A stretch of DNA of 64,000 nt from an uncultured Bacteroidales bacterium (GTDB taxonomy: Bacteria; Bacteroidota; Bacteroidia; Bacteroidales; WCHB1-69). The stretch is taken from the NCBI GenBank assembly GCA_905233625.1, contig CAJOFJ010000003.1:62001-126000 (forward strand), written 5' to 3'. Below are positions 42,648 to 50,073 of the stretch, piece by piece (position 1 is the first letter of the stretch; each line of letters begins with the position of its first letter). The position numbers and the translations under genes are program-made. The notes beneath the pieces were generated by a model that worked only from the letters and a program-made list of their open reading frames with translations, ran no database searches and was not told the origin of the DNA.

Positions 42648-43385
42648 CTATTTTCTTCTGCTATGATAAGTCCTCATGATTTTCCAAAGTTCGTAGGGGG
42701 CTTTGAAAAAGTCTTTCATTTTGAGTCGTGAACCGCCAACATCTTGCCATTTCATAACCGGATTTTCATATACTTTTGTTTTGGCTTCTTCTTTCCCATA
42801 TAAATTAATGTATCGAGCTAATAGTTCCACATCAAAGAGCCAACGGGTGATGAATTTCTGTTCGAATAGTTTCCCGGCAATTTCAACTTTGTATAACTTT
42901 GCTCCACATTGGGTGTCATAGACAGGTAAATCTAATACAAAGGCAGCCAAGGATGCAAAGAAACGTCCAATATAGTGCCTTGAGTATTTTCTTCGAACCT
43001 GTGCCCCTAATCTCATCAGTCTTAGTCCTGTGACGCAATCATAATGGTGATGGTCAATTATTCGCTCAAAATGTTTTATTTCTTCAAGAGGTGTCGCTAA
43101 ATCTGCATCCCAAAATCCAACATAAGCACAATCATATTGTGAAACCGCTTGGATTATTCCCTGCCTTACAGCCTCCGCTTTGCCACCATTTTTTTCCAAA
43201 TCTAAATAATGGATTTTGTCGTTTTCTGTAGAAAATGTCTGTAACATTGATAACGTATCATCTGTACTGCCATCATTGACAAATAGAAATTCAATGTCTT
43301 CATTATTTAATACAAAAGACAAAAAAGCATCTTTGTTCAGTCTGTTGGCCTCATTATAACAGGGAATAACTATTAGTGTTTTCAT
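42648..43385 (-). CDS. Glycosyltransferase family 2, dolichyl-phosphate glucose/mannose synthase-like
   Basis: 245 residues, GT-A fold. KTLIVIPCYNEANRL at the N terminus, VNDGSTDDT, EKNGGKAEAVRQGI and the metal-binding FWDADLATP (DAD, about residues 93-95) match ALG5/DPM1-type enzymes. These make polyprenyl-phosphate sugars, the donors used by GT-C enzymes such as the one encoded at the end of this cluster (35147-37414). No C-terminal transmembrane pair is seen. It lies 35 bp after rfbG in the same direction; 113 bp then separate it from the AlbA_2 gene. Confidence 0.85.
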   Translation of the reverse strand: MKTLIVIPCYNEANRLNKDAFLSFVLNNEDIEFLFVNDGSTDDTLSMLQTFSTENDKIHYLDLEKNGGKAEAVRQGIIQAVSQYDCAYVGFWDADLATPLEEIKHFERIIDHHHYDCVTGLRLMRLGAQVRRKYSRHYIGRFFASLAAFVLDLPVYDTQCGAKLYKVEIAGKLFEQKFITRWLFDVELLARYINLYGKEEAKTKVYENPVMKWQDVGGSRLKMKDFFKAPYELWKIMRTYHSRRK

Positions 43386-43420
43386 TCAAGATGTTTTTTC
43401 TATAGTGTTGTCTCAGAGAG

Positions 43421-44491
43421 TCAAATGTTCTCGAATTGTCTGATTTGTTTTCTGGATAATTCTGTGATGGCGGAAGGATTTTTGTAGTATGTTTTATACC
43501 ACTCCAATGTCATCTCCAAAGCTTGATGGGCGTTGAGGTGGGGGCGCCAGCCGAGCACTTTCTCTGCTTTGGTGATATCTAATGACAATAAGCCTGCTTC
43601 GTGCGGCTGATTGGTGAGTTTGGGAAAAACAAACGTTCCGCTGCCCCATATTTCAGTGGCCATCTGTGTCATTTCTTCTACGGTCAGGGTGTCGGAGGGG
43701 TTGGGACCGAAGTTGAATCCTTCGGCATAGCGAATGGGGTCTTCCATTAGTTTCTGTGCCAGCAGGATATAGCCGGAAAGTGGCTCCAGCACATATTGCC
43801 AGGGGCGGACCGCTTTGGGGTTGCGGATCTGGATGGCCTCATTTTTGGACAAAGCCCGTACAATATCCGGAACCAGTCGGTCGGCAGCCCAATCGCCACC
43901 TCCTATAACATTGCCGGCACGGGCAGAGGCAATTGCTTTATGGTGTTGGTTGTATTCGGCTGGGTTGAAGAAAGATTTTCTGTATGAGTCAATAACCAAT
44001 TCCGCACAGGCTTTGCTGGCACTATAGGGGTCATAGCCACCGAAGCGGTCGTCTTCCTTGTAAGCTTGTCCGGTCTCGTTGTTTTGATACACCTTGTCGG
44101 TGGTAATCATCACACCCACACAAGGCTTGTTCAACATGCGAATGCCATCCAACACATTGGCGGTGCCAATAGCGTTGATCTCAAAGGTCTCGGCGGGAAT
44201 CTGGTAGGAGGTTCTCACAATCGGCTGCGCCGCCAAATGAAACACCACGTCGGGCTGGCACTCGGCCATGGTTTGGTGCAGCAACTTGGTGTCGCGCAGG
44301 TCACCGATGATGGAATGGCAGAGCGTCTCACCATGAATTACTTCAAAGAGACTTGGGTTGGTGTTTGGTGTCAAGGAATAGCCTGTCACTTCCGCTCCCA
44401 TCTGATGGAGCATCAAGGTTAACCAAGCACCCTTGAAGCCCGTGTGCCCTGTCAAGAAAACCTTTTTGTTGTTTAATACGTTGTCAATCAC
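43421..44491 (-). CDS. rfbG: CDP-glucose 4,6-dehydratase
   Basis: 356 residues; converts CDP-glucose to CDP-4-keto-6-deoxyglucose with bound NAD+. SDR features: GHTGFKGAWL (15-24) for NAD binding, the TTDK segment (130-133) and catalytic YSASK (Y156, K160), followed by the RfbG-typical ARAGNVIGGGDWAADRLVPD stretch. The translation start is a GTG (44489-44491). It directly follows rfbF (32 bp), giving the two-step entry into CDP-6-deoxy sugars. Length is normal. Confidence 0.93.
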   Translation of the reverse strand: MIDNVLNNKKVFLTGHTGFKGAWLTLMLHQMGAEVTGYSLTPNTNPSLFEVIHGETLCHSIIGDLRDTKLLHQTMAECQPDVVFHLAAQPIVRTSYQIPAETFEINAIGTANVLDGIRMLNKPCVGVMITTDKVYQNNETGQAYKEDDRFGGYDPYSASKACAELVIDSYRKSFFNPAEYNQHHKAIASARAGNVIGGGDWAADRLVPDIVRALSKNEAIQIRNPKAVRPWQYVLEPLSGYILLAQKLMEDPIRYAEGFNFGPNPSDTLTVEEMTQMATEIWGSGTFVFPKLTNQPHEAGLLSLDITKAEKVLGWRPHLNAHQALEMTLEWYKTYYKNPSAITELSRKQIRQFENI

Positions 44492-44523
44492 AATGTATAA
44501 CCCTATCTATTAATTGTTAACTA

Positions 44524-45306
44524 TTAATTGTTCCATATTTTCCATGGAGCCTTGTTGGTTGCCCATAATTCTTCAAGGTGCATTTTGTCGCGTTGGGTGT
44601 CCATGCATTGCCAGAAACCGTTGTGCTTATATGCTTTCAGCTCGTGTTTGTTGGCCACTGTTTCAAGCGGTTCTTTTTCGAAAACGGTATCGTCACCCTT
44701 GATGAAATCGAAAATTTCGGGTTGGAAAACCATGAATCCACCATTGACAACACTACTGTCCACATCCTGTTTCTCGCGGAAGGATTGGACAAAGTTATCA
44801 TCACCCATGTCAATTACACCAAAACGTTGTCCGACGTTTACGGTTGTGAGGGTGGCAATTTTACCATGGCTTTGATGGAATTTCACCAGTTCGGCAATGT
44901 TAATGTCTGCTACGCCATCGCCGTAGGTGAGCATGAAGGGTTCGTTGCCCACGTATTTCTGGATGCGTTTTACACGACCTCCGGTCATGGTATTCAGTCC
45001 GGTATCCACCAAGGTAACTTTCCATGGTTCTACAGCCGAAGTGTTTAATACAGTCAACTTATTGTCCTCAGTAAAGTCGAACATGATGTCGCTGTTATGT
45101 AAATAATAGTCAGCGAACCACTCTTTGATGACATAGTGTTTGTATCCACAGCAGATGATGAAATCGTTGTATCCGTAATGGGAATAAATCTTCATGATGT
45201 GCCAAAGTATAGGCTTTTCGCCTATCTCAATCATTGGCTTGGGTTTCAGATGGCTTTCTTCACTGATGCGTGTGCCATAGCCTCCGGCCAGGATAACTAC
45301 TTTCAT
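44524..45306 (-). CDS. rfbF: Glucose-1-phosphate cytidylyltransferase
   Basis: 260 residues; makes CDP-glucose from CTP and glucose-1-phosphate. It starts MKVVILAGGYGTRISEES, the CTP-binding loop of RfbF, followed by KPKPMIEIGEKPILWHIMK and the metal-site region TYGDGVADINI. It ends CMDTQRDKMHLEELW, typical of the family. First gene of the leftward glycan cluster; transcribed from the box at 45330-45337. The product feeds RfbG just downstream. Confidence 0.95.
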   Translation of the reverse strand: MKVVILAGGYGTRISEESHLKPKPMIEIGEKPILWHIMKIYSHYGYNDFIICCGYKHYVIKEWFADYYLHNSDIMFDFTEDNKLTVLNTSAVEPWKVTLVDTGLNTMTGGRVKRIQKYVGNEPFMLTYGDGVADINIAELVKFHQSHGKIATLTTVNVGQRFGVIDMGDDNFVQSFREKQDVDSSVVNGGFMVFQPEIFDFIKGDDTVFEKEPLETVANKHELKAYKHNGFWQCMDTQRDKMHLEELWATNKAPWKIWNN

Positions 45307-45329
45307 AGGTTATAGTTTTAGATAATCTG

Positions 45330-45337
45330 CAAAGATA
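45330..45337 (-). promoter_or_regulatory. -7 box for the glycan cluster
   Basis: Reads TATCTTTG leftward, 23 bp before the rfbF ATG. A T-rich tract and GCACATTA/AATTAG octamers lie immediately upstream (45338-45390). Confidence 0.7.
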
Positions 45338-45390
45338 CAAAAAAAAACAATGTGCTAATTAGATAATGTGCAAATGTGCCAATTATATTA
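45338..45390. repeat. GCACATT/AATTAG octamer array at the rfbF promoter
   Basis: AATGTGCTAATTAGATAATGTGCAAATGTGCCAATT, read toward rfbF as GGCACATTTGCACATTATC and so on. It has the same unit, order and orientation relative to the -7 box as at lon, trpS, dnaN and the porin operon. Confidence 0.75.
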
Positions 45391-45441
45391 ATAATTGGGG
45401 AAGAAAATCGGGAGAGAGCCTTTTGTTTTGTTCTAATACAA

Positions 45442-45903
45442 TTACACCAAATCCTGGTATTTTGCTCCAATCAGTCGGATGAGGTCGTTGGGGGCGACTT
45501 GCACCTGAAAGCCGACTTTGCCGGCGCTGAAATAGATTTTGTCGCAGAGGGTGGCGCTTTCTTCCACAAAGGTGGGGAAGGGCTTCTTCATGCCGATAGG
45601 GGAGCAGCCCCCATGAATATAGCCCGTGAGTGGTAGCAGCTCTTTTTGCTTGATCATGGCGATGTTCTTGACACCGGCTGCAGTGGCGGCTTTCTTGAGG
45701 TCCAAAGTGCAGCAGACGGGAATGACAAAAACATAGTGCTCGCCCGTGTTGGCTACCGTCACCAAGGTCTTGAATACCGATTCGGCAGGCTCTTGCAATA
45801 TCTGCGCAATGGTCTCGCCGTCCGTCATGTTGTTGTCGTACTCATGTGCGGTGAACTCAATGCCCTTTTGGCTCAATATCCGCATTACATTGGTCTTTTC
45901 CAT
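45442..45903 (-). CDS. ybaK: YbaK/EbsC-family aminoacyl-tRNA deacylase
   Basis: 153 residues, matching the Cys-tRNA(Pro) deacylase YbaK, which removes misacylated amino acids from tRNA-Pro in the cytoplasm. Features: N terminus TNVMRILSQKGIEFTAHEYD, VFKTLV with the conserved lysine, KKAATAAGVKNIAM and the YIHGGCSPIGMKK motif (Gly-Cys-Ser-Pro-Ile-Gly), which is diagnostic. It is the first gene after the glycan cluster and stands alone, with no overlapping neighbours. Confidence 0.92.
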   Translation of the reverse strand: MEKTNVMRILSQKGIEFTAHEYDNNMTDGETIAQILQEPAESVFKTLVTVANTGEHYVFVIPVCCTLDLKKAATAAGVKNIAMIKQKELLPLTGYIHGGCSPIGMKKPFPTFVEESATLCDKIYFSAGKVGFQVQVAPNDLIRLIGAKYQDLV

Positions 45904-45989
45904 GGAAATACTACGTTCAGTGTTGGTTTCGTTTATCTATTATGAAATGTGGGGCTATTTTTGTCTTTTCAACCATAGTCCCAGAAAGT

Positions 45990-46088
45990 AATACAACAAT
46001 TGTCATAAAATGATTATCATAAAGTGATAATCATAAAATGATAAAAAACCATTGTCAACTTTCAGTTTTCAGTTTTCAACTTTCAGTT
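45990..46088. repeat. TCATAAAATGAT hairpin triplet and CAACTTTCAGTT units
   Basis: Three small inverted repeats follow one another: TCATAAAATGAT (46003-46014), ATTATCA-TAAAG-TGATAAT (about 46014-46032) and TCATAAAATGAT (46031-46042). Then TTTCAGTTTTCAGTTTTCAAC heptamer units run up to the stop of rluD. They could act as 3'-end hairpins for the leftward rluD gene, but no clear T-run follows. Confidence 0.65.
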
Positions 46089-47153
46089 CTATTCTTCCTC
46101 CAACTCCCTATGTTTGGCGTAGTTGCGCCATTTTTCAATGACGGCGGCGAAGTCCTCCGGTAGCTCAGAGTCGAACAGCATGTATTTTCCGGTGCTGGGG
46201 TGCACGATGCCTAAGGATTTGGCGTGGAGCGCTTGCCTTGGCATCAGGCGGAAACAGTTGTCAATGAATTGCTTGTATTTGCTGAAGGTGGTGCCTTTCA
46301 AAATCTGGTCACCACCGTAGGTCTCGTCGTTGAACAAGGGGTGGCCGATGTATTTCATGTGGACCCTGATCTGGTGGGTGCGGCCGGTTTCCAGCTGGCA
46401 TTCCACCAGGGTGACGTAGCCAAAGCGTTCAATCACCTTCCAGTGGGTGACAGCGTGCTTGCCCTGATCGCTACCCTCGGGGAAAACGGTCATCACCAAA
46501 CGGTCCTTGGGGTTGCGCCCCACATTGCCCACAATGGTGCCTTCGTCTTCCTTGAAATCGCCCCAGACCAGCGCCCAGTATTTGCGTTCCAGGTCGTGGT
46601 TGAAGAAGCGCTTGGCCAAGGTCATCTGTGCCAGTTCGTTCTTGGCTACAATCATGATGCCGGAGGTGTTTTTGTCGATACGGTGCACCAGCATAGGCCG
46701 CTGGTCGTTGCCGTCCTTGTCTTTCTTTCCTAAAAACCTGAAGGTAAGCGCATTCACCAGAGTGCCAGTGTAGTTGCCGTAGGCGGGATGTACCACCAAA
46801 CCAGGTTGCTTGTTGATGATGATGAGGTCGTCGTCCTCGTAGGGTACATTGAGCGGAATGTCTTCGGGAATGATTTCAATGTCGCGCAGCGGCTGCGGCA
46901 TCAGGATGGAGATGACATCCAGGGGATGAACACGGTAATTCTGTTTTTCGGGCTTGCCATTCACCACAATGCAGTTGGCCTTGGCCGCCTGCTGTATTTT
47001 GTTGCGTGAGGTATTGGGGATGAGGTTCATCAGGTACTTGTCGATGCGCAGCATCTCAGTGCCTTTGTCCACCACGAACCGGAAATGCTCGTATAATTCC
47101 TCTTTTTCTTCCGTGTTGGGTGTGTCCTGTGTTGTAACCTCTAAATTGTCCAT
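46089..47153 (-). CDS. rluD: RluD-type 23S rRNA pseudouridine synthase
   Basis: 354 residues. An N-terminal S4 RNA-binding domain (about 34-95, RIDKYLMNLIPNTSRNKIQQAAK) is followed by the RluA/RluD catalytic domain with HRIDKNTSG (catalytic Asp in the conserved HRLD-type motif), LETGRTHQIRVHM and LHAKSLGIVHP. It isomerises uridines in 23S rRNA (helix 69 in the E. coli enzyme). Length is normal; the first ~30 acidic residues (TEEKEELYEHF) are an extension of moderate interest. The gene has repeats on both sides and no operon partners. Confidence 0.92.
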   Translation of the reverse strand: MDNLEVTTQDTPNTEEKEELYEHFRFVVDKGTEMLRIDKYLMNLIPNTSRNKIQQAAKANCIVVNGKPEKQNYRVHPLDVISILMPQPLRDIEIIPEDIPLNVPYEDDDLIIINKQPGLVVHPAYGNYTGTLVNALTFRFLGKKDKDGNDQRPMLVHRIDKNTSGIMIVAKNELAQMTLAKRFFNHDLERKYWALVWGDFKEDEGTIVGNVGRNPKDRLVMTVFPEGSDQGKHAVTHWKVIERFGYVTLVECQLETGRTHQIRVHMKYIGHPLFNDETYGGDQILKGTTFSKYKQFIDNCFRLMPRQALHAKSLGIVHPSTGKYMLFDSELPEDFAAVIEKWRNYAKHRELEEE

Positions 47154-47209
47154 TGTTCGTTCGTCTATGCGGGGTTGCGGTTACACCGCATGTATTAATT
47201 CAAAATTGA

Positions 47210-47379
47210 TACTATTGTGACCTGACACTTTTTCCACTACCCCGGCCTTCGGCCACCCCTTCTAATAGAAGGGGAATTTTATTTTCTCGCTCTTTCGTCG
47301 ATTCTAAAAGAAGGGGAATTCTTAATTTCAATTAGCACATTGGCACATTAACTAATTTGCTAATTTGCTAATTGATTTT
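47210..47379. repeat. Repeat patch with inverted hairpin pair and AATTAG array
   Basis: Contains GGCCTTCGGCC (47244-47254) and CCCCTTCTAATAGAAGGGG (47256-47274), the mirror orientation of the hairpin pair at 25030-25060. A second AAAAGAAGGGGAATT half copy (about 47310) and AATTAGCACATTGGCACATTAAC units follow, directly before the stop of the 818-codon gene. Confidence 0.8.
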
Positions 47380-49836
47380 CTATCTTCCGCACAGCTTGCA
47401 CACCTTCTTTTTCACCTCGACGTTGTCGAACACGCAAATGGGCAACTTGTCGAACAAACCGCACAGGCGGGCTCCGTCGCGCTCGGCAGCCATTTTGACC
47501 GCTTTGGTGAAGAAACTGCTCAAGTAGGTTTCTTCGCGGTGGGCAGCCAGACTTACGTATGAGAAGAGGAAGTCGTTGGAGATGTCGGGGTCGGAGAGGA
47601 AGGGCTCCATGATGTTCATAGCATACATGTAGTCGTAGTTCTTCACGAAATAGGAGGCCAGCTTATAGGCATTCTGCCAGCTTTCCAGTTTCTTGTTGGT
47701 GATGCTTTTGATTTTTTCGAAAGTGGCATTGTATAGTGTTGTACCTTCCGATGTGGGAGGGTTGGCGTTGATGTATTCAATAATCTTAAACTGATATTCG
47801 AGGTTGAGATTGTTGACGTCTTCTTTGGACAGTACAGGCAGGGTGTATAACTTATCGATTTCAGCCTGGGTTTTGGTGATTTCTGCCAATGAACTGATGG
47901 GAGTATGGAACACTTTGCCGACAGCCACATTGTACAGCACCACAGGGTTGGAGGGCTCGTAAGCCAGCGTTTTGTTCATCCCATTGACTAATTTGTCATT
48001 GAGTTTATCGGACAAGTAGTATTGCATGTATAGTTTGTTGTTGTGCAATTGCTGGAACTTCTTGTCGGCGGGGATTTCGAGCTGGTTGACGGCACTGATG
48101 GTATATTCGCCAGCTTCTACTTTTTTGACCATGAAATTCTCGATGGCGGTGGCCAAGGAATAGTTTTTCTCTTTCATGGCCTGATTGAATTTCCATACGG
48201 AGAAATTCTCGGCCTCGGCATTGTTGCCAGCTTTATATACCACATGGAACACTAACTTGATGTATCTGTGTTTGGACAGGTACTCCTCTTCCAGCTCTTT
48301 GGCGATAGCGTTATTATTGGCTTTCAAGTTTTTGACAGCTTCGGCTTTGGTATACAGCGTAAGGTCGTAGTGTTCAGCATTGTTGTTCACATCGCGTTTG
48401 AAGTCTTCCCAACCGTCGTCGTAAGTGATGGTGGTAGTGACTCCCGGGTACATTTGTGCCAACACTTTCTGCATGCTTGTGGCGCGTTTTTTCTGGTTGT
48501 TGATTTGGGTCTGGTCGGTACTGTAGTTCAGTGAGTTTTGGGCGATGATATCAATGCTTTTCACGGTGTATTCGGGAGCGTCGATGGCCTGTATGCTGGA
48601 GTCAATGTCGGCTTGGGTATAGGCCAGCTGAGTGAGGGCAAAGGGGAATTTCAGCTCGTGTGTGCCTTCTTCTTCAGCGGCGACCCATTCGCCTGCGCTT
48701 TTCATGCTGGCGTAATCGGTTTTGTAGTTGATTTTGGCTTGATAAGAGGCTTTTTTGCATTCGATGGCTTTTTTGATGATGGTACGGCATGCGTATTTTC
48801 CTTCTTTCAGCACGATGATATTGACGTCAAATTCGGCATCGCTTTCAATGGTCTCGGGGACAGTGGCGATTTTGGCATATAATTTGGTCGATTTTTTATC
48901 CTTGATGGTATTGTTTTCCAGCATTTGTTCAAAAGCAATGGGTTTGGTGGTAAAACCGCGGTTGATACGGTCATTATCAATCACATTGCCGTCGCAGTCA
49001 TACTGGCTGTGTTGCACAAAATCCAACACAATGGCATCGCCTTCCTTGCCAATGAGTTTTTTCAGGTATTTATGGTCTCCGCAGTTGACGAACACTTCAT
49101 TGTCTTTTACTTGTATGTATTCAGATAAGGCTTCGAGGTTTTTGTCGGCATTGCATTTGGAGCATATTTTCTCATCCGAATAGGTCATGCCGGATTTTCC
49201 CTTGGTGAAAGGCAGATCTTTTTCCATGGGGTCGGGTTTGTCGGGATTGAAACTCAGGTCATTTCCGAGGATGAATGAGGTGTACATGTTCTTCATGTAC
49301 TCATCGGATTCAAAGCCCATGCCGATGTAGGTGTACTGTTTGTCCAACAGTTGTTTGGCCGTTTTGATATTTTTCAGAAGAGGTTTGATGATTTCGTAGC
49401 AGAGGTCATAGTAGCTGTACTCTTGCGTGCCCATCGTGGCTTTGGCTCTGGAAACCAGCTCGATGGCATGATAGGTCAAGCCGTATTTCTTCAGGCGGAA
49501 AAAAGTGGTACGGTAGGGTGGTTCGTTCAGTACGCCTTTTTCATCTTTCAGTGCCTGGTAGTCGGCCTGCATCTGGGCGCATTCGTCCATGTCCTTGTCG
49601 GTTTTCAGCGGGTCGAGGAAGAAATACTCCTCGCGGGCAAGGTTGATCATGTCGAGCATGCAGCTATACAGAACATTGCTCTTGTAATTGCCAGGGTTGA
49701 AATTTTTGGTATACTCGGTCTTGGCTTTCAACTTTTCAGGATTGAAATCCACATAGGGATTTTCCATCTGACCGAAGGATAAGTTGCTGATTGATAATAA
49801 GAAAATAATCAGCACGAAGGCGTATTTTTTGATCAT
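47380..49836 (-). CDS. Large exported protein with CAP-like N-terminal region, unknown function
   Basis: 818 residues. Signal peptide at 1-22 (ending LSFGQ). Residues about 50-195 resemble a divergent CAP/SCP fold: LYSCMLDMINLAREE, an AQMQADYQAL helix and YIGMGFESDEYMKNMYTSFILG, but the usual catalytic histidines are not evident. A CxxC pair (C225, C228) with a later C252/H255 suggests a small metal site or disulfides. A central OmpA-like stretch (INNQKKRATSMQKVLAQMYPG, about 450-470) and a helical, TPR-like C-terminal half follow. It ends with another CxxC (C813, C816). I do not recognise the whole protein. It stands alone, with repeats on both sides. Confidence 0.7.
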   Translation of the reverse strand: MIKKYAFVLIIFLLSISNLSFGQMENPYVDFNPEKLKAKTEYTKNFNPGNYKSNVLYSCMLDMINLAREEYFFLDPLKTDKDMDECAQMQADYQALKDEKGVLNEPPYRTTFFRLKKYGLTYHAIELVSRAKATMGTQEYSYYDLCYEIIKPLLKNIKTAKQLLDKQYTYIGMGFESDEYMKNMYTSFILGNDLSFNPDKPDPMEKDLPFTKGKSGMTYSDEKICSKCNADKNLEALSEYIQVKDNEVFVNCGDHKYLKKLIGKEGDAIVLDFVQHSQYDCDGNVIDNDRINRGFTTKPIAFEQMLENNTIKDKKSTKLYAKIATVPETIESDAEFDVNIIVLKEGKYACRTIIKKAIECKKASYQAKINYKTDYASMKSAGEWVAAEEEGTHELKFPFALTQLAYTQADIDSSIQAIDAPEYTVKSIDIIAQNSLNYSTDQTQINNQKKRATSMQKVLAQMYPGVTTTITYDDGWEDFKRDVNNNAEHYDLTLYTKAEAVKNLKANNNAIAKELEEEYLSKHRYIKLVFHVVYKAGNNAEAENFSVWKFNQAMKEKNYSLATAIENFMVKKVEAGEYTISAVNQLEIPADKKFQQLHNNKLYMQYYLSDKLNDKLVNGMNKTLAYEPSNPVVLYNVAVGKVFHTPISSLAEITKTQAEIDKLYTLPVLSKEDVNNLNLEYQFKIIEYINANPPTSEGTTLYNATFEKIKSITNKKLESWQNAYKLASYFVKNYDYMYAMNIMEPFLSDPDISNDFLFSYVSLAAHREETYLSSFFTKAVKMAAERDGARLCGLFDKLPICVFDNVEVKKKVCKLCGR

Positions 49837-49904
49837 GGCGAATATATTTTAAGGCACAATAATGAATATGCAATAATAATAAAAAAAATGATACAATCGT
49901 ATTG

Positions 49905-50010
49905 AATTAGCAAATTCGTTAATTAGTAAATTAGCAAATGATGAATGTGAAAATGTAGAATTCAAAATTCAGAATCCAAATTGAATTTTGGATTTTGAAC
50001 TATGAATTCC
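49905..50010. repeat. AATTAGCAAATT and AATTCAAAATTC arrays
   Basis: GAATTAGCAAATTCGTTAATTAG units followed by AGAATTCAAAATTCAGAATCC and its inverted partner GAATTTTGGATTTTGAAC, so that the two halves can pair. It lies between the upstream end of the 818-codon gene and the tsf terminator. Confidence 0.7.
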
Positions 50011-50023
50011 TTACGAATAGGCA

Positions 50024-50056
50024 AAAAAAAAGGACGACCAAAAGTCGTCCTTTTTT
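50024..50056 (-). terminator. Intrinsic terminator of the rplM-rpsI-rpsB-tsf operon
   Basis: GGACGAC / GTCGTCC stem with a 5-base loop and flanking A- and T-runs (six to seven each), 18 bp after the tsf stop. It resembles the tRNA-operon terminator at 12407-12442. Confidence 0.85.
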
Positions 50057-50073
50057 AGATTAGAGCCTAAAGC

